Shown: one piece after another, positions 1 through 10,214 of the stretch
How positions within the stretch are numbered: the stretch's first letter is position 1
How the letters are laid out: each line of letters starts with the position of its first letter
Assembly (NCBI RefSeq): GCF_905475465.1
Contig: NC_062253.1
Span: 3,596,001-3,660,000 of the forward strand
Length of the DNA: 64,000 bases
Source of the DNA: Pieris napi
Lineage: Eukaryota > Arthropoda > Insecta > Lepidoptera > Pieridae
Reading direction: 5' to 3'
Translations under genes and position numbers: made by a program
Notes under the pieces: model-generated
What the model was told of the DNA's origin: nothing
Database searches by the model: none
What the model saw: the letters and a program-made list of their open reading frames with translations, nothing else

Positions 1-2
1 TT

Positions 3-503
3 ACTGTGTGGTGCACTATGTGGTCTGGAGGCGTGATTGGGCCGTTTTTTTTCGAAGATGAGGCTGGAAATGCGGTAACAGTCAATGGATCACGGTATCG
101 CGAGATGTTAACCACTAAATTTTGGCCTATTATTGATGACATGGATATCACTGAAATGTGGTTTCAACAGGACGGTGCCACATGTCACACAGCCAATGAA
201 ACGATCAATTTATTGCAAACCAAATTTCCCGAGCGCATAATTTCGCGAAATTCAGCTGTTAAGTGGCCAGCCAGATCGTGTGATTTAACACCACTGGATT
301 ATTTTTTGTGGGGCTATGTTAAAGACAGAGTCTATACGGAGCCAATCGAATCGATTGCAGCCTTAAAACTCAAAATCCGTGATGTCATTAACGAAATAGA
401 CCCTCCATTTTGCCAAAAAGTGATTAAAAATTTTGATGAAAGAATCAACATCTGTCAGCGTGGTCGTGGTGGACATTTGCCAGATATCATTTTTCATTCA
501 TAA
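3..503 (+). CDS. mariner-type (DD41D) transposase, C-terminal part
   Basis: This is the C-terminal ~166 residues of a DDE/D transposase of the IS630-Tc1-mariner superfamily, the enzyme that cuts and pastes its own DNA element. The frame is open from the window edge, so the start lies outside. Visible motifs are FQQDGATCHTA, with the second catalytic D, and CDLTPLDYFLWGYVKD, with the third D. There are 41 residues between these two aspartates, the spacing of the DD41D (rosa-like) mariner group. The frame ends normally in TAA after GGHLPDIIFHS and has no internal stop, so the copy may be young. The 3' terminal repeat should lie within about 100 bases downstream but is not certain. The family call is strong; the subgroup rests on the spacing. 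Confidence 0.85.
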   Translation, partial: TVWCTMWSGGVIGPFFFEDEAGNAVTVNGSRYREMLTTKFWPIIDDMDITEMWFQQDGATCHTANETINLLQTKFPERIISRNSAVKWPARSCDLTPLDYFLWGYVKDRVYTEPIESIAALKLKIRDVINEIDPPFCQKVIKNFDERINICQRGRGGHLPDIIFHS

Positions 504-1298
504 TTGCCAAACTTTTCTCTTTGTAATACAATAAAAATTTTATTCATTTTCCTCTAAATTCTTTGTTTTATTTTGTTTTAGAAAACAAAGTTCTTGTTGA
601 AAAACCCTTTATATAGATATAGTTTTAGTTTTCTATGCAATGTAGAAATACAGATACTACCAATGTAAAAAATAATAAAATCAAGTATCAAGTAAGTTTA
701 ATCCACAAAATATATCAAACATTCATACTAAATTTATAAGTTTTCTATGTATTTATACTAAAATTTTTTGAATATGCCGCGCTTTTTTTGTTATCTTCTT
801 TCATTAGCCGTTGTTCATCGTCTTTGATAAAGTGTTAACGTTATAATTCCCTTTAGTCAGGACCCCTACACGTTAATCCTTTACATATATATTAAATTTA
901 CATTAAATAATACGTTATATGTAATACGTTAAATAATTGTGACTTATTTTGACTAAAGTACCTTAACTATAGTCAAATATACCTACTGCATTATATTTTA
1001 ATTTGTCTGCATGGGCTGAGTTTCTGTTGTACAAGGATTGCGTTTATATTAGGATAAATATATTAAGATTTCTTTACGTACATCTTTATCGGCATTATTT
1101 CTGTCAGTATCAGATAACTTGAGAAGCTATTAATAAAAATATTGTATATTAATAAATTATTGTTCATACTAAAAATATGAAACCCGAGTTAGGTTCAGTG
1201 GCGGTTGATGTGTTTAAATATGTATATGTTAAATGAAACTTTTTATTTGAAGCTGAATGTCAACTGGCTTTAATCGTTTAAAATATGACCTTATAACT
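504..1298. other. AT-rich stretch without a gene
   Basis: The first ~110 bases are the likely 3' non-coding end of the mariner element. Beyond that I see no coding frame, RNA gene or clear repeat. Confidence 0.5.
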
Positions 1299-2400
1299 AT
1301 AGGTCTACCAGGATCTGATGGCAAAAAGGGAAAAAAGAAATTGACGCTAGCAATACTGAGGAAATTGGAGTAAAACGTTTTGATACTTTTTTTTCCCTTA
1401 AAGCGGCTGATTGTGTGTGATACATGCAAATATACAAATTTATCCAATGATCAAGGATAATTTTTGAAAATTTTACTGTGGCGAATTTTGAGATTTAGAT
1501 GAAAACTCCAATTCTGTTCATGAGTTTATTAATTAATTATAGGCTATTAGAACTTGAAAATGGTTCCAAATACTGCATATCCATAAAAAAGTCTTTATAT
1601 GAAGAGGAAGACGCAGTATTTAATATAAACCTATCCTCCTGCATCTCAATTAACTGATCTTGTTCTATGAACTGATTTTCAATTTTTATTAGTCGTTCAC
1701 AAGATTTTCGCCATTCATCGATCCCTACTTGAGAGTAAGCTTCTTAAACCTCTCTGTTAAATATGTTATGTTACTTGCAGGTATATTAACGTTATTACCC
1801 GCAAGTTTTTGTTCCATTATTCCCCAGATTAATTCTACGGGGTTTACCGTACAATGATATGGTAGGAGCCTCAAGACTTCGTGGCCGTGTGATTTAAAAA
1901 TCTCATCTATCTGATATTTAGGTTTCTTTCAATTCTAAATCAAAACCACCTTTCCTCTTTTTACCGGGCGTACTAAATACGCCTCTGTTAGATCTGCCCT
2001 CGGCAACAATTCGTCTTATCGTAGTATTAGAAACCCCTGAAATAAACCAAAGTTTATATAATTACATAATATAATACACACGAAAATCCAATAAACCAAA
2101 GTATCAAGACGTATCATTCCTACTAACCAGTCAACACTTGCACATGGCTCAATATCGATGATTGTGCATGTTCTGCACCTTGTTGATCAAGTATTCTTTG
2201 ATAAACATTGAAAACAATACTTCTTGCTTGCGATCGAAGAGGTTTCTTCGACATTTTCACCACTTTTTAAAGGAAATTTGAAGCCAAAACAAAAAAAAAT
2301 CCGCGAAATTTTAGTTGTCAACTGAAATTTTTTTTTGTTGCCATATGAAAATCGCTAATTTTTAATTTTTTTTTTTGCCATCAGATTCTGGTAGACCTAT
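1299..2400 (-). mobile_element. internally deleted Tc1/mariner-like DNA transposon, copy A
   Basis: The two ends are inverted repeats of about 25 bases: ATAGGTCTACCAGGATCTG at the left and its near-complement at the right, with TA-rich flanks. On the minus strand a transposase starts at 2254 (MSKKPLRSQARSIVF). After a stop and an AT-rich segment comes a helix-turn-helix-like piece (GVSNTTIRRIVAEG) with the basic tail TPGKKRKGG. It is joined directly to the C-terminal catalytic piece LRLLPYHCTVNPVELIW at about 1820-1880, whose E is the likely third catalytic residue. The central catalytic core with the first two aspartates is missing, so the copy cannot encode a working enzyme. It could be mobilised only in trans. 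A second copy lies at 59899-60740. Confidence 0.8.
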
Positions 2401-3833
2401 AATAAAAAAATTTGGGTAGTGGGGTTGGCGACGATTACAAAAATCTAACTAAGGGTCTTTATATCTAAGTGACACTTCAATATAAGTGTAGTCGACCTAT
2501 TGGACATTATCAAAAAGGAAAGTGCTAAAGGGCTCATTTTGGCTTCTAGTGTGCGATGATTCCTAACATTTGGTTTGCGCTTCTAACTATAAACTATAAT
2601 TTATATATTATAATGTATCTTAACTAATGTTAGGTTGCATAACTCCCGCTTACAATAATTATTTTTCATAATACGTTGTAAACATTTTGCATAGCCACCC
2701 TCAAGATTGCGTCAAATCCGTTTGCGTTCTGAAACTTACGAGCAATCTGTAATTCCGAGTTGTAAACTTTTTTGGAGTTGAGTTTTAGGCTTTAGCTTAA
2801 CATAATCGATGAATGAGTATTTCTGGATTTACTATTACACTTATTTCGAAAATGTATTTAATATATATTGTATAATTATTAAAATAAAATATTATTGTTT
2901 AATTTTTAAATATATGCAATATTGTAAATACTGCTTTGCACTTTTAAAGGTTTAGATAATAGATTATATTAGATTTAGTATAAGAGAATCGAGTGTATAG
3001 ACGAGACCTAAGGTCCAAAAATATTGAATTTTGATAAACGGGATTAATATATAGGATATTACATTTCAACCATTAAGAACAAAACTATAGAAACCGTGTT
3101 AAAGAAGCCAACAAAAGGATAATATGTTTCTTCTTTCGTATGACGTATTTATACAACGCCATCATAATAATTGTTAAAAGAGTGTTTTATCGTTTCTTAA
3201 TTTACGTAAGTTAGCGTTAGTATTGTTCCAGGAAAAAAATATTAAGACCTGAGATAATTATGAATTACAGATAATCTTGATATTATGTTCATCATTTTCC
3301 GAAACTATGTCAAATCAAAATCCAACAACTTTTTGACTTACAGGAGTCAGACTTAGCGCTAAGTCTCGTTTCAGAATCTAGACCTTAATTTCAATAAAGT
3401 AAAGCCTGATTTCCTAATTCATAATAAATAAAAGTCTTTTCGACAGCGTTTTAACTTGATTACTTACGAGAAAACATGACATGATTAAATTTATTGCCAA
3501 ATGCCAAACCACAAGCTGCATTCTGACAATTAGTTTTTAGACGTTTTCGCGAATAACCTAGTCATATTCCCTTGATTTTCTAAAAAAAAAACATAACATG
3601 CAGCTCCCTAAAAATGTTGTGTAGTTTTCAATTATTACGTTTTTCCATTAAAATTAAATAAAGCCCGTTCAAGAATAGTTAAGCAAGTATTTAATATTTC
3701 ACTAGGTATTTCTGGATATAATAATTAAATTTTATTTAAATAATTTTATTAATTTCATGATGGACGGTTATAGTGATACATTTTACAAATAAGTTTAGTA
3801 ATTTTTGTATTGATTCTAACAATCAAATTCAAT
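2401..3833. other. AT-rich upstream region of the FERM gene
   Basis: No coding frame or clear mobile element is visible. It should hold the promoter and 5' untranslated region of the FERM-domain gene starting at 3834, but I cannot point to a TATA box or initiator. A short stretch near 3345-3375 resembles one near 43660-43690 (both contain CGCTAAGTCTCG), perhaps an old repeat. Confidence 0.45.
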
Positions 3834-6800
3834 ATGTTTAAAAGCCGCGGCGATATTGTTTATAAATGTACAGTACGGTTATTGGAGGATACAGAGATTT
3901 TAGAATGCGAATTTCACGTAAGTCTATTTACTGTAAATGCATTACTTTTAATATACTTTTTAACTATGGATGGCTATTAATATTATGCCTAAAAACCTGT
4001 TTAATGAGATTTTTGGTTTTAGCCTAGTTACAAAGGAAAATTCTTACTGGAACATGTTTGCCAACAATTAAATTTGACTGAAACAGATTATTTTGGTCTA
4101 AGATATGTGGATGCTAATGGTCAACGGGTAAATTATTAAATTTATTCTATTTCTGTACCAAATTTTGTATTTTATATTATTTAATATTACAATGAAAACA
4201 GGCTATCTGATAGATTGTTAAAAATTATGATTAAAATTAATTATTACATCTTTTATTACAGCATTGGCTACATTTGGCCAAATTAATACTAAAACAAGTT
4301 AAGGGTAAGTTTAGTGTTTAGTTCTTTAATCTCTTACACTTAAATGATGTAAAGAAAATAATAAACATTATATATTGAACTTTGGTTACAGATGCGACTC
4401 CAATATTATTTAGTTTTCGGGTGAAATTTTATCCTCCTAATCCATTGTTGCTAAAGGAAGATGTCACTCGGTTCCAAATTTATTTACAATTGAAACGGGA
4501 TTTACTTCATGGAAGACTTTATTGCACTGCAAATGAAGCTGCAATGCTTGGTGCACTTATCATTCAGAGTAAGCTTATAACATTTATAATTTTACTACTG
4601 CTGTTAATTACTATTTAGTAATATAAAATAGTAAATATGTAATTATATTAAATTAAAAAATAAAAAAAAATCTTAAAGTTAGAAAATGTAAATGTCTTAA
4701 ATAAAGGTAAATTGTTTGTTTGTTTGTTTGTTTATGTTTTTTGCCTTATTCAATCTTAAAAAGAAAGTGCTGTTTCGACTTTTTTCATGCACATAAACCA
4801 AGTTAAATCAATGTATCATTGATGTAGGAAAATGTTTATTCTGATTCTATAATAATCATAAAGTTGGGTTAATAATTTTTTAAAATCATTCATCAAAGAG
4901 TGACATTTCATACAATTTTCAGTTGAACTTGGTGATTATGATCCAAATATTCATGTCGGGAATTATGTGACAGAAATGAGGCTATTGCTAAGACAGACTG
5001 ATGCCATTGAGGCTAGAATACAGGTTAGTATCTGTTTATTATATTCCTTACTTATTTATTTATTATTTTATATTCATTTCCTTATTTATTATTTCAGTCA
5101 TATAAATTTTTATTAACTTAAAAAAATAAATAGATATGGATTTGATTAATTGTTTAATTATTAGTTTATTTAGCTGATAATAAGACAAAATACATCTAGA
5201 AGTTGAATGCTATTCTTCTTTTTCTAGGAACTACATCAAGAGCCAGTGGAAGGTACTCCGGGTGGCACAGGTGGAGTTAAAGGAATGTCTACACAGGAGG
5301 CAGAACGAACATTTCTTAAAATTGCCTGTCAACTTGACACTTATGGTGTTGATCCACACCCCGTTAAGGTATGCAATTTTTTTATATTTTCATAATTGTA
5401 TTAACCTTTTAAAGGGTAACAATTTTATTGCAGTTACTCTGTAGAAATGCAACCAGAACCAAGATTAACTAAAACGCTCATGAGTTTTGTAAAAAAAATA
5501 GTCTTGTAACATTTTCTTTCACTTTTAATGATATCTTCTCAATAAGTCCAACGCTATTCTAACATTGCACAGGGGGAATGTCAGACTTTAATTGTCATGA
5601 ATTTGATCCTAAATTATGCTGATTTCTAATTGTGTCATACTTTATGTATGTTACTATCTTTTATTTATTGTGGTCGAACCAATCTTCACACAAATTAACT
5701 CTGGACTGAATAAATTGACCTATGATTACATGGATCTCACAACTTTTTACGGTAGAAGTGAACTGAGTGACTTGTTTTTTTACAAGTTAAGTGTTCGATG
5801 GCATACTTTTTATAATGTATAATAACGTGGTTTCAGGATCACAGGGGCAATCAACTGTACTTAGGTATTAACCATTGCGGTATATTAACATTCCAAGGAA
5901 GCAGAAAGACGCATCATTTCAAATGGTCTGAAGTGCACAAAATCAATTTCGAAGGACGAATGTTCATCGTTCATCTTAACTATCCAGAGGTATTTTTATC
6001 TAATATTATAAAAAAGTAAAGTTTGTGAGGTGGAACGGCGTCATCTCTGATTGAATGTCTTTTTCCAATAGAAAGTCACGTTATTTGTGTAATACCCAAG
6101 ACACCTTTTTTTTAATAGAACGCGGCAAAGGGGCAGGAGGCTCATCCGATGTTAAGTGATACCGCCGCCCATGGACACTCTCAATGCCAGAGGGCTCGCG
6201 AGTGCGTTGCCGGCCTTTAAAAAAACTTTTTTTGAATGCTTAACGATGACATATATATGATTGAGTTCTAGAGACAGTTATGAAGCTTGATAGTGCCTTT
6301 ATAGTATCTCTATCACTTATATAAAAATTACCAGAGTTCGGTAAGAAGCGACGAAGAATTTTGACAATATAATTTTTTTCTATGTTTTTACTCATGTATT
6401 TAATATTTCAGAAAAAGCATACGGTTGGTTTCAAGTGTCCGAGTGGCGCCGCGTGCAGGCACGTATGGTGCTGTGCGATTGAACAAATGTTATTTTTTAC
6501 GTAAGTATTAAAATAATGGATTTACTTTTTATATTTCACAAATAATCTCAGTAATATGCCGTGCTGTCAAGCCACTAAATTTATTATTTAATTATTTTAA
6601 TATTTGTGTAGCGCAAACAAGAGGGCTACTTGTTATTTCCAATAGCGATTCTAATAATGAACTCGATATAGTAAATTAAATTGTGTTCACGAACATTTAC
6701 ATTTAACAAAAACGTCGTGTGAAGCTTCCAGCCAAATGTACAAAACTGCAACTTTAGGGTCAATTTGATAAATTACATTTGACGCCTTAGGGAGCGTTCA

Positions 6801-9800
6801 TTGACCCCCCCCCCTCCTGTAGCTCGCCATAACGTTTTTCAGTACCCTAGTACAGTACTGTACTCAAGTATAGTAAAACGTTTCGTGACCACCTTGTGTC
6901 TCTTTAGTTACTATTATGTGGTGTAAGTCGAAAATAATATTAACAATAACGCGTAATTCAATACCCGCCCCGCATCGTAACGTTTTACAAAAGGACCCCC
7001 CCCTCCCAAAACGCGTTACGTAATACTTGAACACTCCCTAATTTGTTTTTGGGTTGGACACCCCTCATCACTTAAGGGTTTGAAAGATAAGTAACCGATT
7101 CTCAGACTTGAAAATGCATACAAAATTTTAAAAGAATCGGTCCAGCCGTTTCGGAGGATAATGGGAATTTTTAAATACTAGGGAGGTTGCCCAAATCGAA
7201 AGTTGAATGAAATGAAATTGCAATGAATACTTGTGAGGAATATTTCTTGTCCTTTTTTGTTCCTTATACTTACGATAGAAGTAAAAAAAATAAATACGTA
7301 TAGGTAAAGTACATAATAACCGAATACGTTTCATGTATGTATGAAGTCCGTATTGATCATTCACCTTAATCTATGTTTTAAAGCCTATGGCGCTAAAACA
7401 GACAGATGTCAAATGTCATATTATATTGAATTGGCCCTGCTATAGATTAAAAATTATACGTAATTTGCACAGATTTTGCTACGTGCAAGCATGTGTAATT
7501 AATAGAAATTTGCGCAATACAAGATTAATCGATATTTACAGATATTAATGAAGGAAATTATATAATTTTTTAATGGTAAATTAATCTGTCAAATATTTGA
7601 TGTATTGACATTTGAATATGGTTATAGATTACCGTCGTCATCAGACGCTTGCGTCTACTCCGGTGGAGGGTTATTCTCATGGGGTACTAAATTTAAGTAC
7701 GTGGGCCGAACGGAGAGGGAGATATTAGAAAGAGACGGCCTGCTGGCGTCTAGAGACTCTCAGGTAATATGAAGGATTTTTTTAATTTAATATGAGCCAA
7801 ATGTTTATAATAAAAAAAAGAGTGTGTGTACTTACGTACACGCGTTAGAAGTTATACTTCTTTGGCGTATGGAAAAAAATAACTAAAATGCAGTAGTGAT
7901 AACGGTAAATATTAAAATTAATCAATAAAATTATTATTAACTCAAACTCAAAATATCTTTATTCAAGTGGGTAACCAAGTACACTTTTGAATCGTCAAGT
8001 TAAATTAATCGTAAATTTACATTTACTTTTACATTAGTAAATACTATCACCGTCGTATATGAAATTGATTTAATAAAAACACCAAAATAATATTTATTTA
8101 TTCACACTGTTTAATTGTACTGTTACGAAACACGTGTTCTAAATATAAAAATACTAGAATATACAACTTGAACATAGTTATTATCGATTTTCATGCCACC
8201 TAGAACTAACTTCATTCTGTTAATTTTGTGTCACTCATCAATTTTTCATAACGCGCCTAAAGAAGTATAACTTCAAAAATCAACAGTGCGGCTGTCATTG
8301 AAATTTTTTTTGTAAAAAAACGACGAATTGTAAATTTAAAACACCATTTATAATCTTTTTGTAGGATGAGGGCTCAACTACTGGCGGAAAACGAAAAGCA
8401 TCTAGTGTACCAGCAACGCCTTCCACTCCTATGACTGGAGATTTTGGTAAGTTCCCTAATAAGCATGAAGATAGCCGAACAAAACAAATAAACCTTACTC
8501 TTTCGTGAGAAAGGGATAGCTGCATAAACTGATCTATCCGTCCTTATCTTCTCAGCTAAATTCAAGATGTTTATAGGCTACAGCAGCTTACCACGATCTA
8601 CACACAGTGCCCCGTTAGAAGAAAGTGCAATTCCAGGATCTAATATACCGGATGGTGAGGCTTGTACTGGCGGATGCTTGCTTAGCGGCGCCGCTGTTGA
8701 TATCGCACTTTGCGACCATTTTAGGACCGTATCTGATGATAAAACAGGTATTTAATTAATATATATATATTTCTATATCTATATATTAGATATAGAAAAA
8801 CCAAACATTACAGGAAACGAAACAAATGGTTCTTAAAAAAAATATTTTTTATGGTAAAAAGGACCTATTTATTAATAACAAATAAATCCTTACTTTATGA
8901 GTATACCAGCTAAATGACATAAGAGTCTAAGAATAAAAAATTAATGATTTTTTGACTTGAGGTAGTGACAATATGTGTCACTCGATAATTTGGATTTTTT
9001 CCGGTCTCTTGAAAAATACTCGATAAATTGAATAAAATCAATGTTAATTATTGGTCCCATCGGTAATTTGAAGTTGAAAGAATAGTATTTTGCTCGCCAA
9101 CATGCGATAAAAACAAATGACAGGTGAGATGTCAATTGTTTTTTTTTTAATTCTTTGGACAATGATAGACTGAAGTCACCTAATAAAAAAAATATTACGG
9201 ACTCCTTTTCAAAATAAAAAAAAATGTGAATAATTTGGTCCTGTGGATAAGTAATGAATTTAAACGCTTGTTATTTTGAGCTCTTGATATTATGAAATGT
9301 ATCTCTGGTACGTTGAGTTTAAAATTATCGAGAATCGACTGTACAAGTACATAATACTATGAAATTTTAAGGTTTAGGTACCTATGAATGCATTATTTAA
9401 AGAACTTTTTGAAATGTGCGCTACGTATTTTAAGGCATTTCATGCTTATTGATATGAAATATGATAATTATTATCTGTGAGAGATGAGTTGGCCTAATGG
9501 CTTGCTGAGTCTCATCTTCGATTCGTGTGTACTTTTTTTTCTGTGTGTACAATTACAATCCGGTCGTAGAATGAAGGAAACATCGTGAGGAGACCTACTT
9601 CTCTTACACCTACAATTTGTCAGACACAAAAGGCTGATCACCTACTTGCTCTATTACGAAAAATGGTCACGAAACAGGTACAGGCGTGGTTAGAAGTAAT
9701 ATGATAGTTTAAAAATAAGATTTTAAAAAACAAGAATGAAATCTTCCACAGCGTGTCCTGAATACGCGCGCGATTCATTCGAGCACTCTTCAACTGAGTC

Positions 9801-10089
9801 GGGAGCGACGACCCACGCTACGCACGTGTCACACGCTTCACAGCCCACGGACGACTGGCGACCTCCCGCCCTTCAACCTCCCCCCCGACCTTTTAGCCTA
9901 CTTCGCGCTTTCGTTCCATCCTTTTTGTTTGTATGGCTCTCTCTCGCTCTTGGGATTCTTCTCCTCTTCGAAACCGATTGGCCCCTTTTCAGACCCTTGA
10001 AGCGCAAACCGGAACTTGTATCGCTAAGGCATCACTACTACGCGCCACTGAAGGAGTACCTCAAGAAGAAGGTTGTTGAGCTTTTTTGA
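3834..10089 (+). CDS. FRMD5: FERM domain-containing protein, FRMD3/FRMD5 type
   Basis: A 12-exon gene for a 546-residue FERM-domain protein. Such proteins sit under the plasma membrane and link it to the cortical cytoskeleton. Exons by GT-AG splicing: 3834-3917, 4023-4127, 4262-4304, 4392-4568, 4923-5023, 5228-5368, 5837-5989, 6412-6500, 7628-7763, 8365-8446, 8556-8747, 9752-10089; all phases join in frame. Residues ~8-295 are the FERM domain (motifs DYFGLRYVD, FRVKFYPPNP, ELGDYDPN, LETYGVDPHP-like TYGVDPHP). Residues ~298-343 are the FERM-adjacent segment. Then comes a Ser/Thr/Pro-rich linker, and a hydrophobic membrane segment at ~487-507. The tail (PELVSLRHHYYAPLKEYL) matches the conserved end of vertebrate FRMD3/FRMD5, which separates this family from band 4.1, Yurt and Coracle. 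A stop lies in frame upstream of the ATG. The likely Drosophila counterpart is CG5022. Function in insects is inferred from the family. Confidence 0.9.
4713..4733 (+). repeat. (TTTG)n microsatellite
   Basis: About five tandem TTTG units in intron 4 of the FERM gene. Confidence 0.8.
6110..6230 (-). mobile_element. CR1/jockey-like LINE 3'-end fragment (family L1)
   Basis: This lies in intron 7 of the FERM gene. It shares the block GATACCGCCGCCCATGGAC plus TGCCAGAGGGCTCGCGAGTG with copies at 27112-27236, 50718-50935 and 63846-64000. The complementary strand of longer copies (31246-31640) encodes the C-terminal end of a non-LTR reverse transcriptase, so this is the antisense view of a LINE 3' end. 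Confidence 0.75.
6790..7038. mobile_element. MITE, PIF/Harbinger-like
   Basis: This ~249-bp element lies in intron 8 of the FERM gene. It starts GGGAGCGTTCA and ends with the near-complement TGAACACTCCC, flanked by TTA on the left and TAA on the right. It is non-coding and carries long C runs near each end. The assignment is by ends and flank type only. Confidence 0.55.
7045..7170 (-). mobile_element. degenerate Helitron-like fragment
   Basis: The block CCGATTCTCAGAC ... AGAATCGGTCCAGCCGTTTC matches the 5' part of the better preserved minus-strand element at 41180-41499. No proper ends remain. It lies in intron 8 of the FERM gene. Confidence 0.45.
7944..8035 (-). mobile_element. LINE 3'-tail fragment (family of the 47.8-50.6 kb LINE)
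   Basis: CTCAAACTCAAAATATCTTT followed by the GGTAACCAAGTACACTTTTG block is nearly identical to the 3' tail of the LINE at 47756-50605. This is a heavily 5'-truncated, antisense insertion in intron 9 of the FERM gene. Confidence 0.8.
9485..9700 (+). mobile_element. SINE-1, degenerate copy
   Basis: Retains ACATCGTGAGGA and GGCTGATCACCTACTTGC of the SINE-1 body. The tRNA-like head is badly decayed. It lies in intron 11 of the FERM gene. Confidence 0.55.
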
Positions 10090-10208
10090 TTCGCAAATTT
10101 GAGAGATTGTGGAACATTCGAGAATACTTGTTTCAGGGATTTTTGGAGTAATTGTTGCCAAATCGTTGGAGGCTTGAAGCAAGTTTTGTCGTCAAAACTG
10201 AAATTAAC

Positions 10209-10214
10209 AATAAA
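10209..10214 (+). promoter_or_regulatory. candidate polyadenylation signal of the FERM gene
   Basis: AATAAA 120 bases after the stop codon. Other AATAAA motifs occur much further downstream (near 12900 and 13438), so a longer 3' untranslated region is possible. Confidence 0.4.

Noticed and set aside
1229..1447. 72-codon minus-strand frame
   Set aside because: Runs through the terminal inverted repeat of the Tc1/mariner-like element; no similarity to a protein.
8295..8565. Minus-strand frames in the FERM gene
   Set aside because: Antisense to exons 10-11 and intron 10; no independent support.
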